Source: Labilithrix sp.
Lineage (GTDB): Bacteria; Myxococcota_A; Polyangia; Polyangiales; Polyangiaceae
Assembly (NCBI GenBank): GCA_019637175.1
Contig: JAHBWD010000039.1
Span: 1-64,000, forward strand
Direction of reading: 5' to 3'
DNA length: 64,000 bases
A model generated the notes under the pieces. That model was not told the DNA's origin, ran no database searches, and saw only the letters and a list, made by a program, of their open reading frames with translations. This document shows positions 1-6,909 of the stretch, in pieces. Made by a program: the position numbers and the translations under genes. The stretch's first letter is position 1. The number at the start of each line of letters is the position of its first letter.

Positions 1-46
1 TGAGCCTACTTCAGCGGAGCGCAATCGGCTCGACGGAACGCCTCGC

Positions 47-2044
47 TCAGCGGACGAGTCGCTGCGACTGATAGTAAGACACGGCGAAGATCTCGGCCGA
101 CGAACCGCCGACGGCCTCGACGGCGTCGACGTTCCAACCGGTCGACACCGGGCGCCAGCACGATCCATCCCAGTGAAGGACCCTTGGATCCGTGTTCGGG
201 CTCGTCACGAGCGCTGCCCAGATGTCGCTTGGTGAGACGATATAGAAGCGGCGAAAGGTGCCCGTACGCGTCGAGCCGGGGGCGATCGACCACGTGACGC
301 CGTTCCATCGATGGACGCTGGCGTCGCGCCTGACAGCCACGACGTCGTTCGCGCTCGAGCCCCGCACGTCGACGAGGTTCGTCGGCGCGCCCGGGACTGT
401 CGCCCACGACACGCCGTTCCAATGGGCGATGCCGTTGCCGACCACCCACGCATCGTCGGCGTTTGCACCCCAGATCGCGGCGGGGCTGGTGATGCCGTGT
501 GCGCCACGATCGACCCACGTCAAGCCGTTCCAATACGCGGTGCTCGCGCCGGTGATCACCCAGGCGCTCGTCGGCGACGCCGCGCCGACCGCCGACGTGG
601 GCTTGCCTGGCAGCAGCGCGTAGGACCAAGCCGCGCCATCCCAGTGCGACGCGATGTTCGTGGCAGCATCGTAGAAGCCACTGACCCAGACGTCGTCGGC
701 ACTCGACGCGGAAAGCCCGACTGCGCTGTCGGCCGCGGTGACGCCCCAGAGCGGTTTCTGGGTGCAGTCGGCGCCGGCGCAGATCGACGTGCCTGCGAGG
801 CCCATCAACGTGCCGTTCCAATGGACGACGCGGGTGATGGCCGGCAAGGATGCGGTGGCCGGGCTGATGCTGACGAGGTCATTCGGGGCGTAGGTTCGCT
901 TCCATGCGGGGCAGCCCAGGAGCGACGCGATCGGCATGTCGCTTTGCCTCGTCGCGATAAACCGCGAGCCGTCGGGTGCCGTCGCCGCCGATTGACATGC
1001 GCACGACGAACAGGGGGCGTTGCCCGCCGCGATGTCGCCCACGATGGAAGCGCCGTTCCAGCGCCAGAGCCGCGCGCTCGTGACGAAGACGACGCTGTCG
1101 GTCGAGATCCCCGTGATCGCCTTGGCCCCACTCACGGCCGGAAGGTGCTCACTCCATACTCCGCCGACATAGTGAAAGAGCTTCGTGCCAGCGACCCAGA
1201 AGTCGTCAGGCGCCGCGCCTCCGATGACGTCGGCGGTCTCCCCCGCGGGCAGCGGCATCGGGGGGTCGACCCACGCAGCGCCGTTCCAGTGGCGGACCGA
1301 GGTGCCGCCGACCGCCCACACGTCGTTGCTCGAGAAACCGTGCACCGCCTTGAGGCCGAGCACTGCGCCGGTGGCGACCGGGGTCCAGTCGACGCCGTCC
1401 CAGTGATACGCGGTGGTCGTGCCGTCGACCGACCAACCGTCATCGGCGGAAGCGAACCAGGTCGAGATCCCGGGTTGCGGCTTCGGTGACTTCGCGAGCG
1501 TCACGCCGTCCCAGTGCAAAGGACCGATCCACACGTTGTTCGGGCCGGTCCCCGCGATCGCGCCGCCGAGCTTCGTCGGGCTTCCCGTGAGCCCGCGCCA
1601 CTCGATGCCGTCCCAGTGCACGGTGATGCCACGGCCAGTCATCCACACGTCGTTCGGGGCCGCGGTCCACACGCGATCGAGGAGGTCGTGCACGGGCGTC
1701 ATCGAGAGCTGGCAGAAACCGTCGATGGAGCAGACACCGTCGGGCAGATCGTACGGTCCGTCCCAGGCCGGCGTGTCGCACACGAGCGGTTCGGCGTCGA
1801 CGTCGGCCTCGAGCGACGCGTCGCCCGGCCCATCGGTCGTCGCGTCCGACGTCGCGTCGGCGCCGCCGTCCGCGGGCGGTTCGCCGTCCGGCGACAGCGC
1901 GTCGGGCTCGACTTCGCCGTCGAGCGCGGGGCCCCCGTCCATCCCTGCGTCGTCGGCTCCGGGGTCGCCGCCGGGGGGCGAGCACGCCGTCGCGACCGCC
2001 ACCACGACCAGAATCGCATCGAAAAGAAGTCCGCGCCCCCTCAT
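47..2044 (-). CDS. Secreted lipoprotein with HWNG/DVW repeats
   Basis: A 665-residue predicted surface lipoprotein. The N-terminus has a hydrophobic segment ending in a lipobox (VATAC, Cys21). An acidic Asp/Ala/Gly-rich linker follows (about residues 25-90), with a short Cys-containing segment and then about a dozen tandem units of roughly 40 residues. Each unit contains a DVW-type motif (SSNDVWAVGG, SADDVWVSG, NADDAWVVG) and an H-W-[ND]-G-x-x-W motif. The periodicity suggests a beta-propeller or Kelch-like fold, a type frequent in myxobacterial surface proteins. I know no catalytic role and see no catalytic motif. The ATG at 2044 directly precedes the signal peptide. It follows the LpoB/COG3014 pair in the same direction with a 128-nt gap, so it probably has its own promoter. 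Confidence 0.88.
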   Translation of the reverse strand: MRGRGLLFDAILVVVAVATACSPPGGDPGADDAGMDGGPALDGEVEPDALSPDGEPPADGGADATSDATTDGPGDASLEADVDAEPLVCDTPAWDGPYDLPDGVCSIDGFCQLSMTPVHDLLDRVWTAAPNDVWMTGRGITVHWDGIEWRGLTGSPTKLGGAIAGTGPNNVWIGPLHWDGVTLAKSPKPQPGISTWFASADDGWSVDGTTTAYHWDGVDWTPVATGAVLGLKAVHGFSSNDVWAVGGTSVRHWNGAAWVDPPMPLPAGETADVIGGAAPDDFWVAGTKLFHYVGGVWSEHLPAVSGAKAITGISTDSVVFVTSARLWRWNGASIVGDIAAGNAPCSSCACQSAATAPDGSRFIATRQSDMPIASLLGCPAWKRTYAPNDLVSISPATASLPAITRVVHWNGTLMGLAGTSICAGADCTQKPLWGVTAADSAVGLSASSADDVWVSGFYDAATNIASHWDGAAWSYALLPGKPTSAVGAASPTSAWVITGASTAYWNGLTWVDRGAHGITSPAAIWGANADDAWVVGNGIAHWNGVSWATVPGAPTNLVDVRGSSANDVVAVRRDASVHRWNGVTWSIAPGSTRTGTFRRFYIVSPSDIWAALVTSPNTDPRVLHWDGSCWRPVSTGWNVDAVEAVGGSSAEIFAVSYYQSQRLVR
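299..1620 (-). repeat. In-gene tandem repeats encoding HW[ND]G units
   Basis: The DNA itself is repetitive inside the first gene. On the plus strand the core GCCGTTCCA or GCCGTCCCA, often followed by GTG or ATG, recurs for example at 299, in the 410s, in the 520s, and finally at 1607. Each copy encodes the W-N/D-G part of a protein unit. Spacing varies, so these are diverged coding repeats and not a CRISPR array. Confidence 0.7.
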
Positions 2045-2172
2045 GAGTGGAGAGATGCCGGCAGCGCGCTCATGTCGCGCCTGGGTCGAGGCGTTTCTCC
2101 TCGCGGTGTCTCACCGTGTCAGTGTCCGTGCGCAAAAGGAGAGACGAACCGTACCGCGCCAGCAGAGCCACG

Positions 2173-3555
2173 TCAGCGGAGCGCCATGAGCGAGACGACC
2201 GACCAGCCGTCCTTCTCGACGACGACTTCCTGCGTGCGGATCCAGCCGCGCGCGTCGAGGTGAACGCGGTGTCGGCCCACGGGGACACGGACGCGCGCGA
2301 CGGCGATCCGCGCCGGGAGCGTCTCCCAGCTCCGCGTGTCGGGCGTATCGAGCGCCGTGAGCGTGGCCTGCGCGCCGAGCGACGCCAGGAACCCGACGAC
2401 GCTGTCGCGCCCCGACGCGGCCTGTATGCCCTGACCGACAGCGGCGCGCGCGACGGTGCGCGTGATCGCGCTCACGATGATCTTGCCCTCGATCTTCTTC
2501 CACTCTTCGCGCACCTCGCGATCGACGTCGACCGCCTCTTCGAGCTGCACGTACCGATCGTCGAGGCGGCACGCGGGGATGGCGTACTTTCCCTGCCCTT
2601 CGGCGAGCGACGGGAAGTTGATCCAGGTCACGAGCCCTTGCGCGGCGAGCTTGTTCGCGGCGGCGGCGTCGCCGGGGTTGATCGCGCCGGCGAAGTAGGT
2701 GAGCGCGAGGCCGATGGGGATGCGGTTGGCCACCTTGTGCGGGACGCGCCCGTAGCCGACGACGAAGAAGATCTCGCCGGTGTCGCCCTGCTCCGACGCT
2801 TCCGCGGGCGTGCCCGGCGCTTGGTCGTCGCCGCCGAGGAGCGCCTTGATGCGGGGGCTGCGGTAGTTGCCGATCGGCGCGAGGCGCCGCACCGAGTCGC
2901 CGAGCGTGCCGAAGCCGGTGAAGGCGAGCGCCTCGTCGTAGTAGCGGAGCGCTTCGTCGACCTCGCCGCTCTTCTCGTAGGTGAAGCCGGCGAGCGCGGC
3001 GCCGAGGCCGAGGACCGGGTTGTTCTTCAGGTTGAGCTGGTCGCGGTAGTACTTCTGGATCACCGAGAGGCGACGCGCCTCGATGCGCGCGCCGTTCAGG
3101 TCGCGCGTCTCGAGGTAGTTCAGCATGTTGAGCGTGTTGATCAGCAGCTTCTCGTACGGCGGCGCCGAGTAGCGACCCACGGAGCCGCTGAACATGTACT
3201 CGCCGATCGAGTCGCCGGCGTTGCGCGCGAGATCGAGCATGTCGATCGCCTTGTCGGCGGCTTCGAAGTCGCGCTTGGAGAGCGAGAACTCGGCGAGGCC
3301 CTGTTGGATGCTCGCGCGGTTGAGGACGAGGATCGCGTTGTCGCCCTTGATGTCCTTCGGGAGATCTTCGGCCTTCTTGACGTCGAGCTCCTCGTTCACC
3401 TCGGCGATCGCGGCCTTGGCGTTGCCCGCGTCGAGCGCGGTGCGCATCTTGAGCGTGCGCGCCTCGTGGCCGCCGCAGCCGACGAGCCAGGGCGCGAGGA
3501 CGAGCGACGCGGCCGCCAGCAGACGGCCGCCTTTGTCGACTGCCGCGGCGAGCAC
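2173..3555 (-). CDS. COG3014-like lipoprotein, LpoB partner
   Basis: A 460-residue predicted outer-membrane lipoprotein. The start is taken as the GTG at 3555, five bases after the stop of lpoB. It gives a signal peptide with lipobox LVGC (Cys27). The middle is helical and TPR-like, with phrases such as ALRYYDEALAF. Later come a conserved FFVVGYGRVPHKVANRIPIG segment and a C-terminal beta-rich part. The whole resembles COG3014-family proteins, which in gamma-proteobacteria sit beside LpoB/YcfL genes. The neighbouring LpoB homologue agrees with this. The role is inferred: an accessory lipoprotein in cell-wall synthesis control. The same reading frame stays open across lpoB without a plausible gene, so the longer reading was not used. 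Confidence 0.8.
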   Translation of the reverse strand: MLAAAVDKGGRLLAAASLVLAPWLVGCGGHEARTLKMRTALDAGNAKAAIAEVNEELDVKKAEDLPKDIKGDNAILVLNRASIQQGLAEFSLSKRDFEAADKAIDMLDLARNAGDSIGEYMFSGSVGRYSAPPYEKLLINTLNMLNYLETRDLNGARIEARRLSVIQKYYRDQLNLKNNPVLGLGAALAGFTYEKSGEVDEALRYYDEALAFTGFGTLGDSVRRLAPIGNYRSPRIKALLGGDDQAPGTPAEASEQGDTGEIFFVVGYGRVPHKVANRIPIGLALTYFAGAINPGDAAAANKLAAQGLVTWINFPSLAEGQGKYAIPACRLDDRYVQLEEAVDVDREVREEWKKIEGKIIVSAITRTVARAAVGQGIQAASGRDSVVGFLASLGAQATLTALDTPDTRSWETLPARIAVARVRVPVGRHRVHLDARGWIRTQEVVVEKDGWSVVSLMALR

Positions 3556-3560
3556 GACGG

Positions 3561-4160
3561 CTACTTCACGGCCTTCGTCACGTACGTCTTGCGCTGCCAC
3601 TTGATCGCACCAGTCTCGATCTCGATCACCTGGAGGAATAGGAAGTACTGCACGCGACGCATGTCTTCCGTTCGCTCGTCGTTGCCGGAGACCTTCCCGG
3701 TGATGAAGTACTTCGCCCCGAGCTGGCGGCCGTACTTGGCCACGTTCGCCTGGTTGAAGACCGGGTTCTGCTGGCCCTCGACCTCGCGGATGATCTGGTT
3801 CTGCCGATCGCGCGCGATGACCTGCACGGTGCCCGACTCGACGAGCCACGTCTCCGCTTCGCCGAGCAGCGCGTCGAGCATCGAGTCGATGTGCTCGCTC
3901 GTGCTGTTCTGGAAGGGGAAGATGGCGACGTTCGGCGGCGGGTTCGTCGAGCGCCACTCGTTCATGACGGGCGCCGCGCGGAGGTTGTTCAGCGTCTCGT
4001 GGAGGGCGCGCTGGATGTCGTCTTTGTCGAGGCCCGTCGAGAGGGCGTGCGCGTCGATGGAGGGATCGTTCGCCCCGCGCACCACCTCTTTCCCTCCGCA
4101 GCCTGGGAGAACGAGAGCGAGGAGAGCCGCGACGATCGGGACGGTGAAGCGAAGGCGCAT
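3561..4160 (-). CDS. lpoB: LpoB-like penicillin-binding protein activator
   Basis: A 199-residue outer-membrane lipoprotein of the LpoB/YcfM family. In Enterobacteria LpoB spans the periplasm and activates the peptidoglycan synthase PBP1b. The chosen ATG at 4160 gives a typical lipoprotein signal (lipobox LPGC, Cys21). Family features include NVAIFPFQNSTSEHIDS, a predicted TolB-N-like alpha/beta domain, VIARDRQNQIIREVEGQQN, the segment GAKYFITGKVSG, and a terminal YFLFLQVIEIETGAIKWQ strand pair. The disordered linker after the lipobox is short. It forms an operon with the COG3014-like gene (5-base gap). The family call is firm. The identity of its PBP partner cannot be seen here. Confidence 0.85.
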   Translation of the reverse strand: MRLRFTVPIVAALLALVLPGCGGKEVVRGANDPSIDAHALSTGLDKDDIQRALHETLNNLRAAPVMNEWRSTNPPPNVAIFPFQNSTSEHIDSMLDALLGEAETWLVESGTVQVIARDRQNQIIREVEGQQNPVFNQANVAKYGRQLGAKYFITGKVSGNDERTEDMRRVQYFLFLQVIEIETGAIKWQRKTYVTKAVK

Positions 4161-4206
4161 GGGACGAACCTCGGGGTCGGAGAATCCTAACCGATCGAAC
4201 AAGCAT

Positions 4207-4225
4207 GCGCGGGGCCAGCCCGCGC
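4207..4225 (-). terminator. GC-rich stem-loop, possible terminator
   Basis: A perfect 7-bp stem (GCGCGGG/CCCGCGC) with a 5-nt loop. It lies between the MopE-like gene and lpoB, both on the minus strand. No T-run follows, so the call is weak. The rest of the 4161-4364 gap shows nothing else I can name. Confidence 0.3.
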
Positions 4226-4364
4226 CGCTCTGTTCGACGATCGTTCTACTGCTGAATTCGAGAGCGAGATGAAATACTTACGCTCGAGCTCGGCCGAGCG
4301 ACGCGCGCGGCGCGGAGCGAGAACGCGCGCTCACAGCGACGTGCCCCGGCGTTTACGACCGGGC

Positions 4365-4955
4365 TCAGCGGCAGGGGGTCGGGGCGGCGTCGCTCGTGGT
4401 GGACGTGCAGTAGAGGCGATCGTTGGGTGCCGCCGTCAGGCTGCACTCCATGCTCTCCACCGGACCGCACAGCCTATCGATGCCGTCTCCGTGACGTGGC
4501 CCCCAGGAAGGTGACACCGGGAGGTACCCGGAAATGCAGACGCCGGCGCCGCATAGGCCCACCGTTCGTCGCGGGGCCCGCTGCTCCTCGACGCCGTTGC
4601 AGTCGTAGTCGTAGGAAAGAAGCTCCGGCCTCTCGCGCGGCGACGGGAAGTACGGCTCGGTGAAGTACTCCGTTTGCCCGGGGAAGACGCGCGCGTCGTG
4701 ATCGTTGCAATCACCGGGTCGATTCGTCCAGCCGTCTCCGGGCGACGCGCATGCGGTCACCATCGTGAGGCCGCCCCAGCCGTCGCGATCCTCGTCCTCG
4801 TACCACGGCTGCGGCTCATCGCACGGGGACGACAGCGCTCGTTGCCCGTCGTTCGATCCCGTGTCGGCGGCCGGCGCATCGACGTCGTTTTCGCGCCCGC
4901 ACGCCGCAGCCGTTGCTGCGAATGCGAAGAGGAGGACGACGTGGGCTCCGCGCAT
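4365..4955 (-). CDS. MopE-like DCNDxD lipoprotein
   Basis: A 196-residue predicted lipoprotein (lipobox TAAAC, Cys19; ATG at 4955). After a short acidic linker it carries a Ca-binding-like DEDRDGWG stretch, the PGDCNDHDARVFPGQTE motif and DYDCNGVEE. These are the signature of the putative metal-binding motif found in MopE-type and many myxobacterial proteins. The C-terminal third has several Cys, likely disulfide-bonded. Its function is unknown; Ca2+ binding at the surface is an inference. A TACCCT hexamer sits 6 nt before the start and there is no Shine-Dalgarno site, so the mRNA may be leaderless. Confidence 0.78.
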   Translation of the reverse strand: MRGAHVVLLFAFAATAAACGRENDVDAPAADTGSNDGQRALSSPCDEPQPWYEDEDRDGWGGLTMVTACASPGDGWTNRPGDCNDHDARVFPGQTEYFTEPYFPSPRERPELLSYDYDCNGVEEQRAPRRTVGLCGAGVCISGYLPVSPSWGPRHGDGIDRLCGPVESMECSLTAAPNDRLYCTSTTSDAAPTPCR

Positions 4956-5108
4956 CTCCAAAGGGTAGCAGCGATCGAAGGCACCGCCTCGGGATGGAGT
5001 GAGTCCTGGCAGGCCGTCGAGGTAACTGCTGCTCACATAGACTTCACTCTTGGCGCAAGCAACCACGCTGCGGCGCGCGTCCAGGCCGCGAGGTATGCTT
5101 CACGAGTC

Positions 5109-5439
5109 ATGGTCCATGTCGCTCGCGCGCGGCACCGCTACACCTACGAGGAGTACCTTGCGTACGAGCGGCGTGACGATCACGAACCCGACGCTCCTCG
5201 TCGAGGTGCTCTCACCGTCGACGGAGCACGACGACCGCGGCAGCAAGTGGCTGCACTATCAACAGATCCCCTCGCTCCAGGAGTGCGTGCTCGTGAGCCA
5301 GAGCGAGCCGCTTGTCGAGCGCCATCGCCGGCTGCCCGATGGAAGCTGGGAGCACAGCGACCACGCTGCGGGCACCGTGATGCTCACGACCGGCGCAGAG
5401 ATCGCCCTCGCGTCTCTCTACGACGCGCTCCCCGAGTGA
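5109..5439 (+). pseudogene. Broken Uma2-family gene, internal deletion and frameshift
   Basis: Two pieces of a Uma2 (DUF820, PD-(D/E)XK-like) protein lie in different frames. The ATG at 5109 opens with the typical Uma2 beginning RYTYEEYLAYER. About 60-75 bases later the other frame continues with the typical C-terminal half: TNPTLLVEVLSPSTEHDDRG, then SLQECVLVSQSEPLVERHRR, ending at 5439. Intact members are about 190 residues; here about 110 codons remain. Roughly 80 codons between the N-terminal helix and the TNPTLLVEV strand are missing, including the expected PD motif. The gene should be dead. A continuous reading from 5050 exists, but its first 40 residues do not look like Uma2. A different, intact Uma2 gene lies at 12193. 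Confidence 0.75.
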
Positions 5440-5518
5440 CGCAGCCCGCACGAGCGGGATTCGGACAGAGCTTCATGACACCCCCAGCACGCTAGCACTG
5501 CGCTAGGCTTCCCGCGCA

Positions 5519-5824
5519 GTGAGCATCCTTCGCCAGCTCCGTCTCGTCGCGTTCCTCGAGGGGCTCTCCTTCGTCATCCTCCTCTTCATCGCGATGCCGA
5601 TGAAGCACTTCGCAGGCATGCCGCTCGCCGTGCGGATCGTCGGAATGATCCACGGCATCCTCTTCCTGGCGTTCGTCGTGGTGCTCTATCGCGCGGCGCT
5701 CGAACGATCGTGGCCTGCGCGTCGCTGGGCCGTGGCGTTCATCGCGTCGCTCCTGCCCTTCGGAACGTTCGCCTTCGATCGATCCCTCAAGAGAGAGATC
5801 GAAGAGTCCGTCAGAGCGCCTTGA
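5519..5824 (+). CDS. DUF3817-like integral membrane protein
   Basis: A 101-residue inner-membrane protein with a GTG start. It has three predicted membrane segments and the DUF3817-like pattern FLEGLSFVILLFIAMPMK, then HGILFLAFVVVLY, then FIASLLPFGTFAFD. Small proteins of this family are common in Actinobacteria and Proteobacteria and have no proven function. Its last 14 bases overlap the end of the convergent VKOR-DsbA gene. Confidence 0.78.
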   Translation: MSILRQLRLVAFLEGLSFVILLFIAMPMKHFAGMPLAVRIVGMIHGILFLAFVVVLYRAALERSWPARRWAVAFIASLLPFGTFAFDRSLKREIEESVRAP

Positions 5825-6836
5825 TCGCGCCGTCGAGGGTCGACTCCAGCGTCTCGCGGTCTTGCGCGCCTTCGAGCTTCGTGCCGTCGATGTAGATCGT
5901 CGGGAGGCCGTGACCTCGAGCGTCGCGGAACGCCTGGCTGTCGGCGCGGATGCGCGCGGCGATCGACGGATCGGAGAAGCAGCTCTTGAACTGCGCGGCG
6001 TCGAGGCCGTGCTCGCGCGCGAGCTCCTCGCAGCCTTCGGGCGTGAGCCGCTCGGGATCGGCCTTGAAGAGCGCCTCGGCGATCTCGTCGCCCTTGCCCT
6101 GCGCTTCGCCGCAGCAGGCCGTCTTCGCCATGTCCATCGCGTGCGGGTGCATGCGCAGCGGCACGTGCTTGCGCACGACGCGCACCTTGTCCTTGCGCTG
6201 CGCGAGCACGGGCTCGAATTCGGCGTGCGTCATCCGGCAGAACGGGCACTCGAAGTCGACGAAGTCGACGACCGTGACCTTGCCGCGCGGCGTCTTCCGG
6301 ATCTCTTCGGCGATGTTCGCCGGCACGTCGAGCGGCACGATCTTCGTCGACATGCCGAACGACACCGGCGCCGCGACCGCGATCACGAGGGCGACCGCGG
6401 AGCCCACCACCGCGGGCCTCGCCTTGGGCGGATCCCACTCCTTGAGCGCGCGCGCGATCGAGAGACCGGCGAGCACGAGCGCGACGCCGTCGACGACCGC
6501 GCAGTACGGACAGATCGTGTTGAGCGTCGCCTGCACCACGAACAGGCCGAGCGCGACGATGCCGGCGAACGACGCCACCATCGCCTGCCCGATGCGCGCT
6601 CGCCTCCCCGGCACCATCGCGGCGAACGCGATCGCGAGGAAGCCCGCGATGCCGAACACCGGCATCGGGATCCCGAGGGGGAACGCGTACGCGGATCGCT
6701 TCACCGCGCCGCAGCCGCCGTCGGCTCCGCAGAAGACCGGCGCGGGCCGCACGTAGTCGACGAGGAGCACCGCGCTGGCGACGAGCGCGATGAGACACAA
6801 AGCGATCGTGATCCAGAAAGCGAGGCTCTTCCGCAT
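5811..6836 (-). CDS. VKOR-DsbA fusion, disulfide bond formation
   Basis: A 341-residue bifunctional membrane protein for oxidative folding in the periplasm. Residues 1-160 form a VKOR domain with several membrane helices, a periplasmic Cys pair (Cys36, Cys42) and the quinone-proximal CPYC site (Cys109/Cys112). Residues 165-341 form a DsbA/thioredoxin-like domain with active site CPFC (Cys197/Cys200) and the cis-proline segment GHGLPTIYIDG. By family knowledge, electrons pass from substrate thiols to the DsbA domain, then VKOR, then quinone, replacing a separate DsbB. The gene is divergent from rnr with a 73-nt shared upstream region and slightly overlaps the DUF3817-like gene at its 3' end. 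Confidence 0.93.
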   Translation of the reverse strand: MRKSLAFWITIALCLIALVASAVLLVDYVRPAPVFCGADGGCGAVKRSAYAFPLGIPMPVFGIAGFLAIAFAAMVPGRRARIGQAMVASFAGIVALGLFVVQATLNTICPYCAVVDGVALVLAGLSIARALKEWDPPKARPAVVGSAVALVIAVAAPVSFGMSTKIVPLDVPANIAEEIRKTPRGKVTVVDFVDFECPFCRMTHAEFEPVLAQRKDKVRVVRKHVPLRMHPHAMDMAKTACCGEAQGKGDEIAEALFKADPERLTPEGCEELAREHGLDAAQFKSCFSDPSIAARIRADSQAFRDARGHGLPTIYIDGTKLEGAQDRETLESTLDGAIKAL

Positions 6837-6855
6837 GGCGACCCCCGAACGTTAA

Positions 6856-6870
6856 CTCGATGTAGTCGAG
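6856..6870. promoter_or_regulatory. Inverted repeat in divergent promoter region
   Basis: CTCGA-TGTAG-TCGAG lies in the 73-nt gap between the VKOR-DsbA gene and rnr. It could be an operator or a chance repeat; nothing else in the gap supports a regulator. Confidence 0.25.
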
Positions 6871-6909
6871 CCTACGGGAGTTTATTCCCCATGCTAGAAC
6901 AGCGGCCAA

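Noticed and set aside
299..1620. A CRISPR-like repeat array
   Set aside because: Repeats are short, diverged and unevenly spaced, and lie inside an open frame encoding protein repeats.
2173..4206. One 677-residue protein spanning both the COG3014-like gene and lpoB
   Set aside because: Only the part after 3555 looks like protein. The upstream part is the out-of-frame shadow of lpoB, whose own frame has a clear lipoprotein and family motifs.
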